The notes: generated from the letters alone by a model not told the origin. A stretch of DNA of 64,000 bases from Nicotiana tabacum (GCF_000715075.1 NC_134081.1:69494153-69558152), one strand, 5' to 3'. Shown: positions 1-12,984, numbered from the stretch's first letter. A program made the numbers and translations.

Positions 1-355
1 TCAAACTTTCCAATCTTCCAAACCTTCAACTTTCTAACTTTCGCCAATTCACGCCGAAACGACCTACATACCTCCAAATCAACATCGGGACACGCTCCTA
101 AGTCTAAATCACCATACGGAACTATTGGAATCGTCAAAACTCCATTTCAAAGTCGTCTACACAAAAGTCAAACTACGGTCAACTCTTTCAACTTAAACCT
201 CCAATTTAGGGACTATGTGTCCCATTTTACTCCGAAACTCTCCCGAAACCGAAACCAAACACCCGGCAAGTCACATAACCACAATATAATATAGAGGAGG
301 AAATAAATAGGGGATCAGGGCTAAAATACTCAAAACGACTGGCCAGGTCATTAAA
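1..355 (-). repeat. 3' LTR of element A (first ~355 bp only)
   Basis: This stretch aligns by eye with 7250-7610, the corresponding part of the other LTR. Both carry the same block order (gaccta-c--acctccaaatc, cggtcaactctttca, agtcacataaccacaatata). The boundary at 355 is the mutated counterpart of the ggtcattaca end at 7610, here ggtcattaaa. Several indels separate the two copies. Confidence 0.88.
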
Positions 356-366
356 TCCTTCTCATC

Positions 367-3300
367 TTAAAACAAACGTTCGTCCTCGAACGAGTATAGA
401 GACATACCTGATGTGGTGAAAAGATGAGGATAACGACTACGCATATCATGCCTGGTTTCCTAAGCCGCCTCCTCGACTGGTTGACTCCTCCACTGAACCT
501 TTACTGAAGCAATGTTCTTCGACCTCAACTTTCGGACTTGCCTGTCCAAAATGGCCACCGACTCCTCAACATAAGACAAATCTTTGTCCAACTGGACTGA
601 GCTGAAATCCAACACATGAAACGGATCGCCATGATACTTTCGGAACAAAGAAACATGGAATACTGGATGAACTGCAGCTAGACTAGGTGGCAGTGCAAGC
701 TTGTAGGCCACCTCTCCAATCCTCTCAAGAATCTCAAAAGGCCTGATATACCTAGGCTCAACTTGCCCTTCTTTCTGAACCTTATAACACCATTCATGGG
801 CGAAACCCGGAGCAAGGCCCGCTCCCTAACCATGAATGCAACGTCGCGAATCTTCCGATCCGAATAACTCTTTTGTCTAGATTAGGCTGTGCGAAGCCGA
901 TCTTGAATCAATTTAACCTTTTCTAAAGCATCCCGAACCATGTATGTACCCAATAGCGTAGCCTGGCCCGGCTCAGACCAACCCACTGGAGACCGACACC
1001 GACTCCCATATAAGGCCTCATACGGAGCCATCTGAATGCTCGACTGGTAGTTGTTGTTGTAGGAAAACTCTGCAAGCGGCAAGAACTGATCCCAAGAACC
1101 CCCAAACTCCATCACACACGCACGAAGCATATCCTCTTATATCTTAGTAGTGCGCTCGGACTGTCCGTCCTTTTGAGGGTGAAATGTTGTACTCAACTCG
1201 ACCCGTGTGCCTAACTCACACTGTACGGCCCTCCAAAATCATGAGATAAACTGCATATCCTGGTCAGAGATGATGGATACTGGCACGCCATGAAGTCTGA
1301 TGATCTCGTGAATATAGACCCGAGCCAGCTGCTCTAAAGAATAAATAGTCACCACTAGAATAAAACGAGCCGACTTGGTCAACCTATCCACAATCACTCA
1401 TATTGCATCGAACTTCCTCTGAGTCAATGGGAGCCCAACAACAAAATCCATAGTAACCCGCTCCCATTTCCACTCTCCCATTTCCACTCTGCAATCTCTA
1501 GCCTCTGAAGCAATCCACCTGGCCGCTGATAATCATACTTCACCTGCTGACAATTTAGGCACCAAGCTACATACTCCACTATGTCCTTCTTCATTCTCCT
1601 CCACCAATAGTGCTGCCTCAAGTCCTGATACATCTTGGCGGCACCCGGATGAATGGAGTACCATGAACTGTGAGCCTTCTGAAGAATCAACTCACGTAAT
1701 CCATCTACATTGGGCACATATAGCCTGTCTTGCATCTATAACACAACGTCATCCCCAATAGTGACCTCCTTCGCATCGCCGGGCTGAACCGTGTCCTTGA
1801 GGATAAGCAAATAGAGGTCTTCATACTGACGCTCTCTGATATGATCATAAAGAAATGACCAAGAAACCACATAAGCCAAAACTCGACTCAGCTCCGAAAT
1901 ATCGAATTTAACAAATTAGTTGGCCAAGGCCTGAACATCCAAGGATAATGGCCTCTCCATTGCCGGCAGATATGATAAACTGCCCAAGTTCTCCGCCTTA
2001 CGACTCAAGGCATTGGCCACCACATTGGCCTTCCCGGGATGATACAGAATGGTGATATCATAGTCCGTAAGCAACTCTAACCACCTCTGCTGACGCAAGT
2101 TAAGATCCTTCTATTTGAACTAATGTTGTAGACTCTAGCGGTCGGTATAGACCTCACAAGGGACACCGTACAAATAGTGCCGCCAAATCTTCAAGGCATG
2201 AACAATAGCTGCTAACTCAAGGTCGTGGACAAGATAGTTCTTTTCATGCACCTTCAGTTGTCTAGACATCTAGGCAATCACCCTACTGTCTTGCATCAAC
2301 ATCGCGCCGAGGACCAATACGCGATGCATCACAATACACAGTGTAAGACCCCGAACCCATAGGCAACACCAACATTGGGGTTGTAGTCAAAACAGTCTAG
2401 AGCTTTTGAAAGCTCTCCTCACACTCCTCGATCCACCTGAACGGAGCACCCTTCTGGGTTAACCTGGTCATAGGTGCAGTAATAGATGAGAAACCCTCTA
2501 TGAATCGATAGTAATACCCTGCCAAACCAAGAAAACTACGGATCTTAGTAGTTGAAGACGGTCTGGGCCAACTCTGCCCTGCTTCAATATTCTTCGGATC
2601 CACCTTGATTCCCTCACTCGACACTACATGATCCAAAAATGCCACCGAATCAAGTTAGAATTCACACTTCAAAAATTTTGCATACAACTTCTTTTCTCTC
2701 AAGGTCTGGAGCACGATCCTCAGGTGGTGCTCATGATCCTCCCGACTCCAGGAGTACACCAAGATGTCGTCAATAAACACAATCGCGAATGAGTCAAGAT
2801 AGGGCTAGAATATAATGTTCATCAAGTGCATAAATGTTGTTAGGGCGTTGGTCAGCCCAAATGACATCACAAGGAACTTGTAATGATCATACCGAGTCGT
2901 GAAGGCAGTCTTCGAGATATCTGGCTCCCGAATCTTCAACTGATGATAGCCTGACCGCAAATCAATCTTTGAGAACAATCTGGCACCATGTAGCTGATCA
3001 AATAGGTCATCAATGCATGGCAATTGATACTTGTTCTTCACTGTTACCTTGTTCAACTGTCGATAATCAATACACATGCATATAGAACCATTCTTCTTCT
3101 TTACAAACAAGACCGGAGCACCCCCAAGGTGATACACTAGGCCGAATGAAGCCATTATCAAGAAACTCTAACAACTGCTCATTTAACTCCTTCAACTCTA
3201 CTGGAGCCATACGATATGGTGGAATAGAAATGGGCTGGGTGCCCGGCAATAAATCAATACCAAAATCGATATCCCTATCAGGTGACATGCCCGAAAAAGC

Positions 3301-3529
3301 CGCCACAAATACATCTGGATAATCCCTCACTATCGGATCTGACTCAACAGTAGGAGTATCAACACTGACAATAGTAGAAGTATCAACACGGGCACCACTA
3401 TCTATGCCATAATCTCGAGGCATCTTGGCCTCCATCTCCCCTCTCTCCCGGGACCACATGCCCTCCAATCTCCTAGCTATCTCCACAGCCTGCTGGTACG
3501 GGATGTCAGTCTCTAACTCTCGAGCCATG
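367..3529 (-). pseudogene. Element A pol remnant: RT, RNase H, integrase, chromodomain-like tail
   Basis: Reading on the minus strand, the following can be seen. A conserved linker (PDVFVAAFSGM...DRDIDFGIDLLPGTQP) lies around 3290. RT carries [10 protein letters not shown] and CIDYRQLNK (~3060-3110) and the catalytic FIDD of the YxDD box at about 2766-2777. RNase H runs around 2645-1916 and ends in [16 protein letters not shown]. Integrase follows with the HHCC finger end CLNCQQVKYDYQRPGG, D (ATGGAT near 1451), D (SD near 1270) and E in GQSER. The C-terminus has ILDRQVRKLRSKNIASVKVQW, the chromodomain-like signature. The reading frame ends FEDERLF then TAA at 367-369. It is inactive: many stops and frameshifts, plus a 14 bp tandem duplication at 1462-1489 that shifts the integrase frame. 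The protease is absent. Confidence 0.9.
377..392 (-). other. Hairpin upstream of polypurine tract, element A
   Basis: A perfect palindromic stem CGTTCG/CGAACG with a four-base loop, sitting just before the degenerate polypurine tract (agatgagaagga) and the 3' LTR. The same hairpin recurs in elements B, C and D. Here it also encodes the last residues of pol (FEDER). Confidence 0.85.
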
Positions 3530-4377
3530 CTGAATCTAATACCAGGGGTGAGCCCCTCAAAAAATTAGATGAACTCACTCTCTGACAGTGGAGACTAAGG
3601 TTGGTGCATGTCGGGATAACTCACTGAACCTGACAGCATACTCTGATACGGTCATAGCACCCTAGCACAACTACTGAAACTCTGTGCGCCATGCATCCCT
3701 AAGATTTTGGGGAACAAACTCCCTCATGAACATCTCTGAGAACTGAGCTCAGGTAAGTGAAGCTGCCTAGGCCGGGCTACCCAACTCATACGCTCGCCAC
3801 CACTGATAAGCTGATCCCTTAAGCTGGAACATAGTGAAAGCAACCCCACTCGACTCCACAATACCCATAGTACGGAGGACACAATGGCACTCCTCAAGAA
3901 AATCTAGTGTATCCTCTGAAGCTAAACCGCTGGAAGTAGGAGGGTGGTACTTCTTGTACCTCTCGATCTTGAGCTGCTCCCCCTCTGAAGTTACTGCCCT
4001 AACCTTAGGCTGAACTAGGACAACCGGTTGCATTGGTATGACCTTTAGAACCTGGTCAACTTGGACCCTCTGCTCTGGGTACGGGAAGCAGGAGTCTGTG
4101 CTCCTCCCCGACCTGAGATGTGGCAGGAGCAAGTGGAATCAACTCCGCCTGAGATAGAGTGCCAAACATGCTCAAAAATAGGGAGAGAGTCTCCTAAAGT
4201 TTATGGGTAGTAACAGGCGTCTCAAGTGCCTGCTCTCCAACTGGAGCTACTAGTGGCACCTCTGTAGTAGCTCGGGTAGGTGCTCTGGCTGCACCACGTG
4301 GCCGTCCTCGGTCTCTTGCGGCTTTGGCAGGGAGCGGGTGTCTGATCATCAGATCCAGTTGTACGTGTCCTCACCGT
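3530..4377 (-). pseudogene. Element A gag remnant, zinc knuckle missing
   Basis: The start codon is ACG instead of ATG at 4377-4375, followed by VRTRTTGSDDQTPAP, the usual N-terminus of this gag family. The retrotransposon gag (capsid) core is at 4132-3767, with SEDTLDFLEECHCVLRTMG and the hallmark AYQWWRAYE. Further stops occur, including a CGA-to-TGA type change in the conserved R-E-R region around 3566. After the capsid core, sequence passes through ARELETDIPYQQAVEIARRLE and then almost directly into the pre-RT linker, so the CCHC knuckle and the protease were lost together. Non-functional. Confidence 0.85.
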
Positions 4378-4564
4378 CTTTGAGAGAATAGAAAGACAGA
4401 GATTTAGAATTCCAAAGTCAACAAATTCGCATGATAAGGAATCAAAGAGGTGAAACTTTTCCTAATAGTTCCATAGCCTCCCAAAGATAAGTACAGACGT
4501 CTCTGTACCGATCCGCGAGACTCTACTAAACCTGCTTGTGACTCATAAAACCTATGAACCTAGA

Positions 4565-4576
4565 GCTCTGATACCA
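4565..4576 (-). other. Primer binding site of element A (initiator tRNA-Met)
   Basis: On the minus strand the sequence reads TGGTATCAGAGC. This is complementary to the 3' end of plant initiator methionine tRNA and lies 3 nt inside the 5' LTR end at 4580. It marks where minus-strand DNA synthesis is primed. Confidence 0.93.
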
Positions 4577-4579
4577 ACT

Positions 4580-7500
4580 TGTCACGACCCCAATTCACCC
4601 TCTGTAGGATGTCGTGATGTCACCTAGTCTCTAAGACTAGGTAAGCCTAACAAACGTGCGGACTATAACTAAAATAACAAATAAACTCCCAAACACTCAA
4701 TGATTTATAATAAAGAAAAAAAAATCCATAACTCAACAAATACGATTTCCCCAAAACCTGATGATATCGAGTCACAAGCTCTACAACGGTATCATAGTCA
4801 TCCCTATACAACTGTAACTAGTAAAAGAAGGAAAATATATAAGTAGATAGAGGGCGACTCCGAGAGCTGTGGACGCTGAGAGGTGTACCTTGAAGTCTCC
4901 ACATACGAACTAACTCACTAATTCCTGGACTGGTAGGAGGTACCTGGACCTGCACAAAATGATATGCAGAAGCATAGCATGAGTACACCATAACGGTACC
5001 TAGTAAGTGCCAAGTCTATCATCGGTAGAGTAGTGACGAGGTCAGGTCAAGTCCCTACTGGAATAAATAAGAAAAGAAATTGTGACAGTCTAGTAATGAA
5101 AGCAATGAAATTGAAATAGCAATTAACATATCAAGGTTAGCTACACGGAACTAAAGCAAATAATGCAGCACGGAGAATACAAAGAATGGCATGCTAAGGA
5201 AACAAAACAACCAAAAGACAAGTGTAACGATAGAGAAATACCAACAATAGTCACTACCGAGTACCACCTCGTAGTCTCAAATCACAAGAATAATTCACGA
5301 TCTTTTCTTATATCACCACGGGAGCCTTGCATTTAGTTTTGAAAAATTATTTTCCCGAAATGGCATCCCGCGTTTTATCCCACCTTATCACACCGCATGG
5401 TTTCTAGTAGTTTCCCTACTAGCCACGTGTATCAAGCCCACCTTATCTCACCGCATGCACTTCAACCCCAAAATCTTATACCACCGCATGCGTATCATAA
5501 TCATAACGTATCATAAATCGCACCTCAAGTGCCCAATATCATAACTTGCCAAAGAAATCAACAACAACGGTGTTTTCATAATAAATAGTCCATGGCTCAA
5601 CCATAATGTACACAGGAGTTTCAACAATAATAACCGGGGGTGAATAACTCAACAAGAATAGTACTTCACAACTTAACTCTTTGCCTCAATGTGAATCACG
5701 GCCTTTATAACTCAATACCAATTTTAACAACAAGATATTCCAAGAACAACAACTTCAAGTAAGAACTCAACGGTTAAACAATGAATATGGAATAAAGAAA
5801 ACAAGAACTTCAACTAAACATGTAGTGCAATTAACAAAAGAGCTAAGACAAATAGAGCATGTGAAATAGACTAATGACGATGAAGATAACATGTTAAGAT
5901 AACTCAATTAAGGCATGAAAGGAATCTACATAGCTAAAATCGGTAAATTTCCACATTAAGCCCGTGTACACACTTGTCACCTTGCGTACACGGCTTTCAC
6001 ACATCACAATTATCACAAAACAACACCAATCCTAAGGGGTAATTCCCCACAAAAGGTTAGGCAAGACATTTACCTCAAAAAATGCTAACTCAATCCACTA
6101 GTAAGGCCTTTCCCTCGATTATCCAACTCCGAACAACTCGAATCTAGCCAAAACAACTTCATACTATAAGTATAAACTTAGGAAACTATTTCGAATAATA
6201 AAATTAAGATCTTTGCAAAGAAATAAAAAGTCAACTCCGAAAGTCAACTCGGGCCCGCGTCTCGGAACCCGACCAAAATTACAAAATCTGAACACCCATT
6301 CGATAATGAGTCTAACCATACAAGAATTACTCAAATCCGACCTCAAATTTTCTTTCAAATCCCCAAATTTTAGACTAAGAAGTTTTCACAATTTTCCCTA
6401 AATTTTCAACTCAAAACACTATTAAATAATGAGATTAACAATAGATTTATGTAATTTAACCAAAATCGAGTTAGGATTTCTTACCCCCAATGTTTTCCTT
6501 GCAAAACCTTCGAAACATCGCCTCACACCGAGCTCTCTAGGTCCAAAAACCCTAGTTTTGAAACTTAAATTCTGCTGTCCAGTCGCCCTCGATTGCAATC
6601 GCATAACATAAATTCTGCCCAGCTCAAAAACTACACTTTGTGATCGCGTGAAACCAATTGCGAAAGCGATGCACAAGCTGTCTTCCTACGCGACTGCATC
6701 CCAGGTCACGCGAATATGTAGCACAACCTGCCTCAGCCCCCAGCCTCGCCATTCCTTCTACGCGAACGCGATCTACCCTATACGTTTGCGGTGAACAAAC
6801 TTAGCACACTTTGCGATCGCAGCCTTAACCACGCGATCGCATAGAACAAAAATCCACCAGTGCCAAACAACTCTTCGCGATCGTGATAACCCACCCGTGA
6901 TCGCATATAGGGAAACCGGTAACAGCAGATGAACAGTTCTTCAAGGTTCCAAAATGCGCCGAACATGGTTCGAATTACACCCGAGGCCACCGGGACCTCA
7001 ACCAAACATACCAACAAGTCCCAAAATACCATACAAACATGCTCGAAGCATCAAATCACATCAAACAATACTAGAACCATGAATCATGCATCGATTCAAG
7101 CCTAAAGAACTTATGAACTTTCGAATTTCAAAACTAATGCCAATTCATACCGAAACAACTCTGATTGACTTCAAATTTTATACATAAGTCATAAATGACA
7201 TGACAGACCTATTTCAACTTCTGAAATCAGAATCTGACCCGGATATCAATAAGTCAACCCCCGATCAAACCTTCCAACCTTCCATACCTTCAACTTTCTA
7301 ATTCACGTCGAAATGACCTACAGACCTCCAAATCAATATCAGGACACGCTCCTAAGTCTAAACCACCATACGAAGGTATTAGAATCGTCAAAACTCCATT
7401 TTGGAGTCGTCTACATAAAAATCAAACTACGGTCAACTCTTTCAAGTTAAACCTCTAACTTAGGGATTATGTATCTCATTTCACTCCGAAACAATTCCGA

Positions 7501-7610
7501 AACCAAAACCAAATACCCCGGTAAGTCACATAACCACAATATAACATAGAGGAGAAAATAAATAGGGAATCAGGGATAAAATACTCAAAATAACCGGTCG
7601 GGTCATTACA
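4580..7610 (-). repeat. 5' LTR of element A, 3031 bp
   Basis: Bounded by TG at 7610 and CA at 4580 (GGGTCGTGACA type end). It contains two internal arrays typical of LTRs in this window. The first is a CpG-rich word block at about 6640-6910 (GCGATCGC and decayed forms). The second is a set of short repeats at about 5375-5490, with three copies of ttatcncaccgcatg. The region around 6213-6400 matches the conserved LTR segment seen also at 14830-15030. No protein-coding content is credible. Confidence 0.92.
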
Positions 7611-8462
7611 CATAGTGTGTAGTGTGTTGAGATATATGTGTTCTTGTTAGTTAATTGTTATTAACTCTGTTGATACTTATGTATTATATTATTATATAAT
7701 TATTGTGTTTAATATATTGTTCTTGTGTGTTGTGTTTGTACTTTAACACTTGTTCCAAAGGTATTTAAAGTGGCGGATTGAGGATCTTACTGGGTTATAT
7801 TTACGTATAACTCACTCTTTACTTGTATCTCTATGATGATACTATTGCGGGAGATAGAGTTAGTGGCTGACGAGTTCGTTCAAGTGGATCCTGTTTCTGA
7901 GGTGAGCCACTACATTATTCGTGAAGGCTTTCATTTCAGCTTTATCTAGTTTGTGTTAGTTATTTCCTTCTCTTGGGGGTATGCATACCCGCCAGTTAAA
8001 TTCATATTGCTCTGTTAGATGCTTCGTGGTCTTTGTGTAGGATTTAGGCTAGAGTTTTATTATTTAAGTGATCATTGGTTTTTCTATCAATTGACTAAGG
8101 TATTGGTTGATAATCATTTCGCCTTTAATTTTTAATAATACTTTGAGATCTGCACTTATTTTTCTCTTAGTATTTATGTAAATGGTTAAACGTATGAGAA
8201 AGGGTTTGCTTGGCAGGTGGTGATAACTGGGTGCCAATCATGTCTAGGGGCAGTTCGGGATGTGAAAAAAAGGGGGCCAAAAGAAGAAACTACAAGTACA
8301 ATAAAGATGATTACCTTCTACGACACTTCATATTCGAAAGTTGGGCTCCATAAAAATTTGTCCTAGACCAATTAAGCTACAATCGTGCCAAGAGTATTAG
8401 TGAGAACGAAGGTCTTAGAGCCTACTTTCAAACAATCAAAACAGTTCTTCATTTAAAGCTTC
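7611..8462. other. Non-coding region, possibly an old LTR fragment
   Basis: AT-rich sequence without a coding frame. The stretch around 7780-8060 (agtggctgacgagttcg, aggtgagccac, gggggtatgcatacccg) has the look of LTR sequence from another gypsy subfamily, but I found no partner copy in the window. A purine run (aaaaaaaggggg) at about 8265-8276 could be a polypurine tract. Treat as unresolved. Confidence 0.35.
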
Positions 8463-8945
8463 GATGCTAAGATATAATATTTTTGGTAAAGTTGCTCAAT
8501 CTGAAACTGTCAAACGTGTCGGAATCTAAGGTAGAGTTAAAAACATTATCCGAAACGATCCTTAACATGTTAAATTCTGCATTTTAGATATGTTTTAGTT
8601 ATTGAAATCTATTTTTTGAAAAATTAAACGGCTTGTAATTCTGACATTCCTACACCAAGATATGAATTTTTTGGTGAAGTTACACAAATATGAAATTTTC
8701 GGTGTGTCACAATCTATGGTTGAGTTCAAAATAGTATCTGAAACAATCTTCAAGGTTTTAAATTCTGAACTTTTGATATGTTTTAGATTTTGGAGTTTGC
8801 TTTTCGAGAAATTAAACGATTTATAATTCCGAAGGTGTCTAATTCTACGCTTTGGATATATTTTAGATATTGAAGTCTAATTTTTGAAAAATCAAACAGT
8901 TCATTATTTTGACTTTCTTGCATCAAGATATAATTTTTTGTTATA
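8463..8945. repeat. Degenerate tandem repeat, unit about 185 bp, ~2.6 copies
   Basis: Two diverged units and a partial third repeat the same ordered words: ccaagatat-a-tttttggt, then aagtt--nca-atctgaaa, ggagtt-aaaa-atnatc-gaaac, ttctg-a-ttt-gatatgttttaga, and gaaa-attaaacg-tt-taattc. Units start near 8463 and 8651, with the partial one near 8832. Divergence is high, so this is an old satellite-like fragment. Confidence 0.6.
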
Positions 8946-9015
8946 TGTGCATAGGATTTATAAATGTAAATGCCACTGAGATAAAAGTGAGGCAATGTAA
9001 AGAAAAAAAGAAGCA

Positions 9016-12000
9016 TTCTTATATTTGATGAAATAAATGTCCACTAGGTCAATATAACATAAAAAATAAAATAAGAGATAATTCTAATAGTCTAATCAAA
9101 ATAGAACTTGTAAGTTGATATTCTTTACAGCTATCCTTCAAATTCTTCTTCTTCTTTTTCTTCTCCAGATTAGCCGAATCATCAACAGTCAACAAATTTA
9201 TGTTGTCATATGAAGAGGCCTCAGTCTTAGCTAAAACTTTTATTTTAATCTCTTCAACCTCCTTTAGAGTCGCATGTATAACACCTTCGAGATTCTCCTT
9301 CTCTTTGTGTAGTGTCTGCAGCCTCTTCACACTCTCCTTAGATTTTTTTTTACTAGAGAAAACTTCTTTGATTTTCTCATTTGCTTCGAGTTTGAACGAT
9401 TCAAGACGCTCCTTAGCTTTGAAAATCAGCTCTAGCTTCTTATCTTCACACGTCTTATCAACCAAATTGGATCGCTCTTAGTCATATGAATCAGTAAGCT
9501 CAAAAAGGGAATTCAGTAAACTCTCCAATCGAGAAAGATCCAAAATATTTGCCTTCTTTATATCCTCAAAAATATTAATTATTTGCTCTTTATAAGACGA
9601 GAGAAATTCTACATGAGTTTTGGAGAGTCTGCCGCAACTATCCTCCCAAAGGCCCAAGATGAAGGTCTTTTTGCGATTAAAGACAATGCTCTTTCCTTCA
9701 AAAACAGATACTATTGTATTTGTTATTGGTAGGATGCGAGTTATTTCATTGAGAGTTGGCCTTTTTAGGGCTTCTTCATGAGGAGTACATGATACCTTTT
9801 GTCCCTACTGAACAGTTGAAGATGACTTCGCTTTAGACATAGGTCATGCAATATATTCATACTAACATACGGCTTATCATGTCGGGATGCCACCGGATGC
9901 CAAATGGCATTTAGCTGCACAAAAAAAAGGTAAAGAAAGAAAATAATTTTAGTAAAGCTATCCACTCATAGGTAAAAAAAAAAAAGAGGAAAGGTTATTT
10001 TATTTTTACCTCTTAGTTACAAGTTGTGTGTATTCTCGAGGGACTATCAATACTTGGAAACTCTACAACCTCTATTAGGTTAGGCCTTCTTTTCTACCAT
10101 TGATCTTCATTGGTACTTTGGCTTGTATCTTGAGGAACTCGCTTGCGAAATAGAAGAACTTGAGGGTGTTTCTCTACATTTATTGAAGTGCACACCACCT
10201 CTTTCATAGCTGCATTTGAGGATTTAAGCTTCCTCTTTTTATGTTGTGTAACTACTTTTGGGATTGGAGCAAATGATTCATTGACTTTTTGGAGCGTCTT
10301 TCCAGCACCTTCATCTTCATCCCCGAAAGGAGTAGTAAAGTTTGGCATAACATTGTCTGCCAGAGCTTGTGGATTATCCTCAAGAAACTTCTCATGCGCT
10401 TCTCCCACCAAGACATATAATTAGTTGAGAAAAACTTCTCCACAGGATCTCCCATTGGGATAAAGTCGCACGTGACATAAAACGATACAGTGTAAAAGTC
10501 CTCCAAAATTTGAGTCCTTCATCTAAAAAAGCACTACGGATATCATTCTCTAAAAATCAGGGACGTTTTAATAAAATCCAAATTGATGACCAAACTAATG
10601 CGGACTATATGGCTTGATAATAAATGAGTTATCATACCTCAAAGGGAGGTAGTTATGATGTAAGCTCTGAAGTAATTTGACTCCAATTCTTGAGCGGTCT
10701 AGTTATCCGCATAATAATAAAGACGAGAATTAGTCAATATCGTTTGTGTCAAAACTATATTCTCTTCATCGTGGATACGTTTTCTTACATCATTCTTGTC
10801 AAAGTACCTCGTGACTCCCTTTCTGAAGTATGCCACCATCAAAGGGACAGATGGACCCTTAGCAAGTGCGTAATGGGTTTTGAGGTAATGGGTAGGCCAA
10901 CCGTAAATATAATGAATGGAAAAATAAACTTTGTCCTGATCAAGTTGTAAAAAACATGAAATCTTTTTCAAACCATGATAGATACTTGCCAAAATTGGAA
11001 CCGCAAGGCTAATCTTCCGTCTGCTTGTCATCATGCTTGTCATCTTAAAAGTCTCAGGACGAATGAAATTTTTTATCTTATAGAAAAATACAAAAGTACA
11101 TAGCTAACATGATAAGAAAGTTGTTAGATATGTTTTATCTTTTTTATCAGACCTCACCCTAAGTTTGAAAAATACAACTTCTTCACCACTTGACCATCTA
11201 GTTGTCTCAAGAATAGCTCTGTTAGGATTATGTGTCAACTTTAGGCGCGCATAATGTTTTTCCTTTCGTAGTGGGGAAGGTTTATATATTAAAGCTTTCT
11301 TGCACCAAAATTTTGTCCACTTGCTCAAGGATACCTTTTGGCTAACGCCCGTACCTTCCTTAAGATGATGGAAGACAACAAATAAGTACTCGCAAGATCG
11401 AAGAACAAATCTCATAGTTTTCATCTAAACATGTGAGTTCCCTAATCTCAGGTACCACTTCTTCATACAGAGATCCCGCCATAGGTAAACCTATGAGAAT
11501 ATGTAAGTTTTATAGGGAGATAGATAGCTCCCCAGCTGATGTAAGAAGTGTGTTCGCCTTGGAGCATCAAGCCTCACAAAATGCTTGCAAAATATTCGAG
11601 TTTTGATCATAAGTGAAAAGCGAGGTGTAGACAGCATCATAAATCTTCATTGTACTCAGGATTTGTTGGCTTCTACCAAGTTCATCTTCAGCTCATTCCC
11701 AATACCTTGTTGTGATGATACTCGCTCTCGATTGTTACCGTATTTTTTTAACGTATTTCTCCTTGAATTATGCGATGTCTTAAGTTAGGAATGGTGCTAG
11801 AAATATTTATATGGTGATGGATTGGCGCATGAAGAGACCACTTCTTAGATAAGGATTAGAAGTAGGCTTGTGCTCTAAAGTCCAGTTTTCTACATGAAGT
11901 GAGTTCCTCAAGGAAGGACACGAGCCTGTATACCGGCCAACTTGTAGGGTGTGAATCAAAAGTTTGGTTTGTACTATGCCATATTCAGTTTCAATTATGA

Positions 12001-12070
12001 GATATTTAAGTTTAGAGGAAGGTGAGATGTACTCTCTAAAATTACCATCTCTTAGAGCTGGAAAGGACAA
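9016..12070 (-). pseudogene. Plant mobile domain (aminotransferase-like, MAIL/MAIN family) protein remnant
   Basis: A series of minus-strand fragments in consistent order forms one broken protein. N-terminal fragments lie at 12070-11807. A segment near 11540-11330 has YIFSGLPMAG, EEVVPEIREL and VSLSKWTKFWCKKAL. A conserved core at 11043-10699 has SLAVPILASIYHGL and FSIHYIYGWPTHYLKTHYA. A segment at 10506-10252 has a YMSWWEKRM motif. A lysine/glutamate-rich coiled coil at 9465-9049 forms the C-terminus. These motifs match my recollection of the plant mobile domain family, whose members are nuclear proteins in plants and also occur as cargo of transposons. Stops and frameshifts between blocks, and no single long frame, mean it is dead; introns may account for some gaps. 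Confidence 0.6.
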
Positions 12071-12984
12071 AAGAAGTCATCAGCGTCCAAATCAAGAATA
12101 TTGGAATGGGTATAAATATTATAATAGATGAAATAGCCCCCGGCTTGTGGGCAGGTGTCACGGCCCAAAATCCCAACCTGTCATGATGACGCCTAACACA
12201 CTTACAAGGCAAGCCGATAATCACATAACATCTAAACATTTGAATAAAAAACAGTTTAATAAACTTAACAATGAAAAATTTCATAAATATCCGATAAAAA
12301 AACTGAAACTATACTACAGCCATCGCAGAACCTGGTATCAACGAGTACATGAGCACTATAACATCTCAACATAAAATAAACTCTAGTACAACTGTATCAA
12401 TAGTAGAACAGTACTGAAGAAAATAAAAGAAAGGAGAATTAAGGTATGTCGGTGTCATAGCAGCTACCTTAAAGTCTCCGAGCAGGTACTAGCACCAATC
12501 TACCAATCACCGATTCTGGATGTACCTGGAACTACATACGAAGTGTAGTATGAGTAAAACCGACCCCATGTACTCAATAAGTATCATAGCTAACCTCGAC
12601 GAGGTAAATGAAACATGAATTATAAGAGATGCTACCTATAACCTGTATAGTTTTATCATTTTAACAAGTACAGAACAATAATGAAATCAAGTCATAAAGC
12701 ACAGGAAGAAGCATCTGTATGTGTATGTGTACAGTTTCTCAAATACTCTGCTCAGTCAATGTTTAGCATATAGAGATGATATGCAGTTAAATCAGGTAAA
12801 TAATCACGGGAACTGCAAGTAAAGATGAAATACAAGATCTAAACAAACACTGTCCAGATTTTCTCAACCTTTCCAATTCCATACCAAATCACTGATTAGA
12901 TTTCCTTAATATCCATGTGTACACCATCAAAAGAGAAACATGAGAGGGTGACCCTAGGGGGATGGATCCATATTCACACGCAAG

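Larger units (their letters stand above)
1..7610 (-). mobile_element. Chromovirus A: Ty3/gypsy LTR retrotransposon (Del/Tekay-like), 3' LTR cut by window edge
   Basis: The element reads right to left. The 5' LTR is at 4580-7610, the PBS at 4565-4576, then gag and pol follow, a hairpin lies at 377-392, and the start of the 3' LTR is at 355 down to 1. LTR ends fit the family: TGTAATGACCC at 7610 and GGTCGTGACA ending at 4580. The domain order gag, RT, RNase H, integrase, chromodomain-like tail defines a Ty3/gypsy chromovirus. The LTR copies differ by many substitutions and small indels, so the insertion is old. The coding region is about 1 kb shorter than in elements B and C because the zinc-knuckle/protease part is missing. 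The TSD cannot be tested because the left end lies outside the window; the right flank is catag. Confidence 0.93.
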
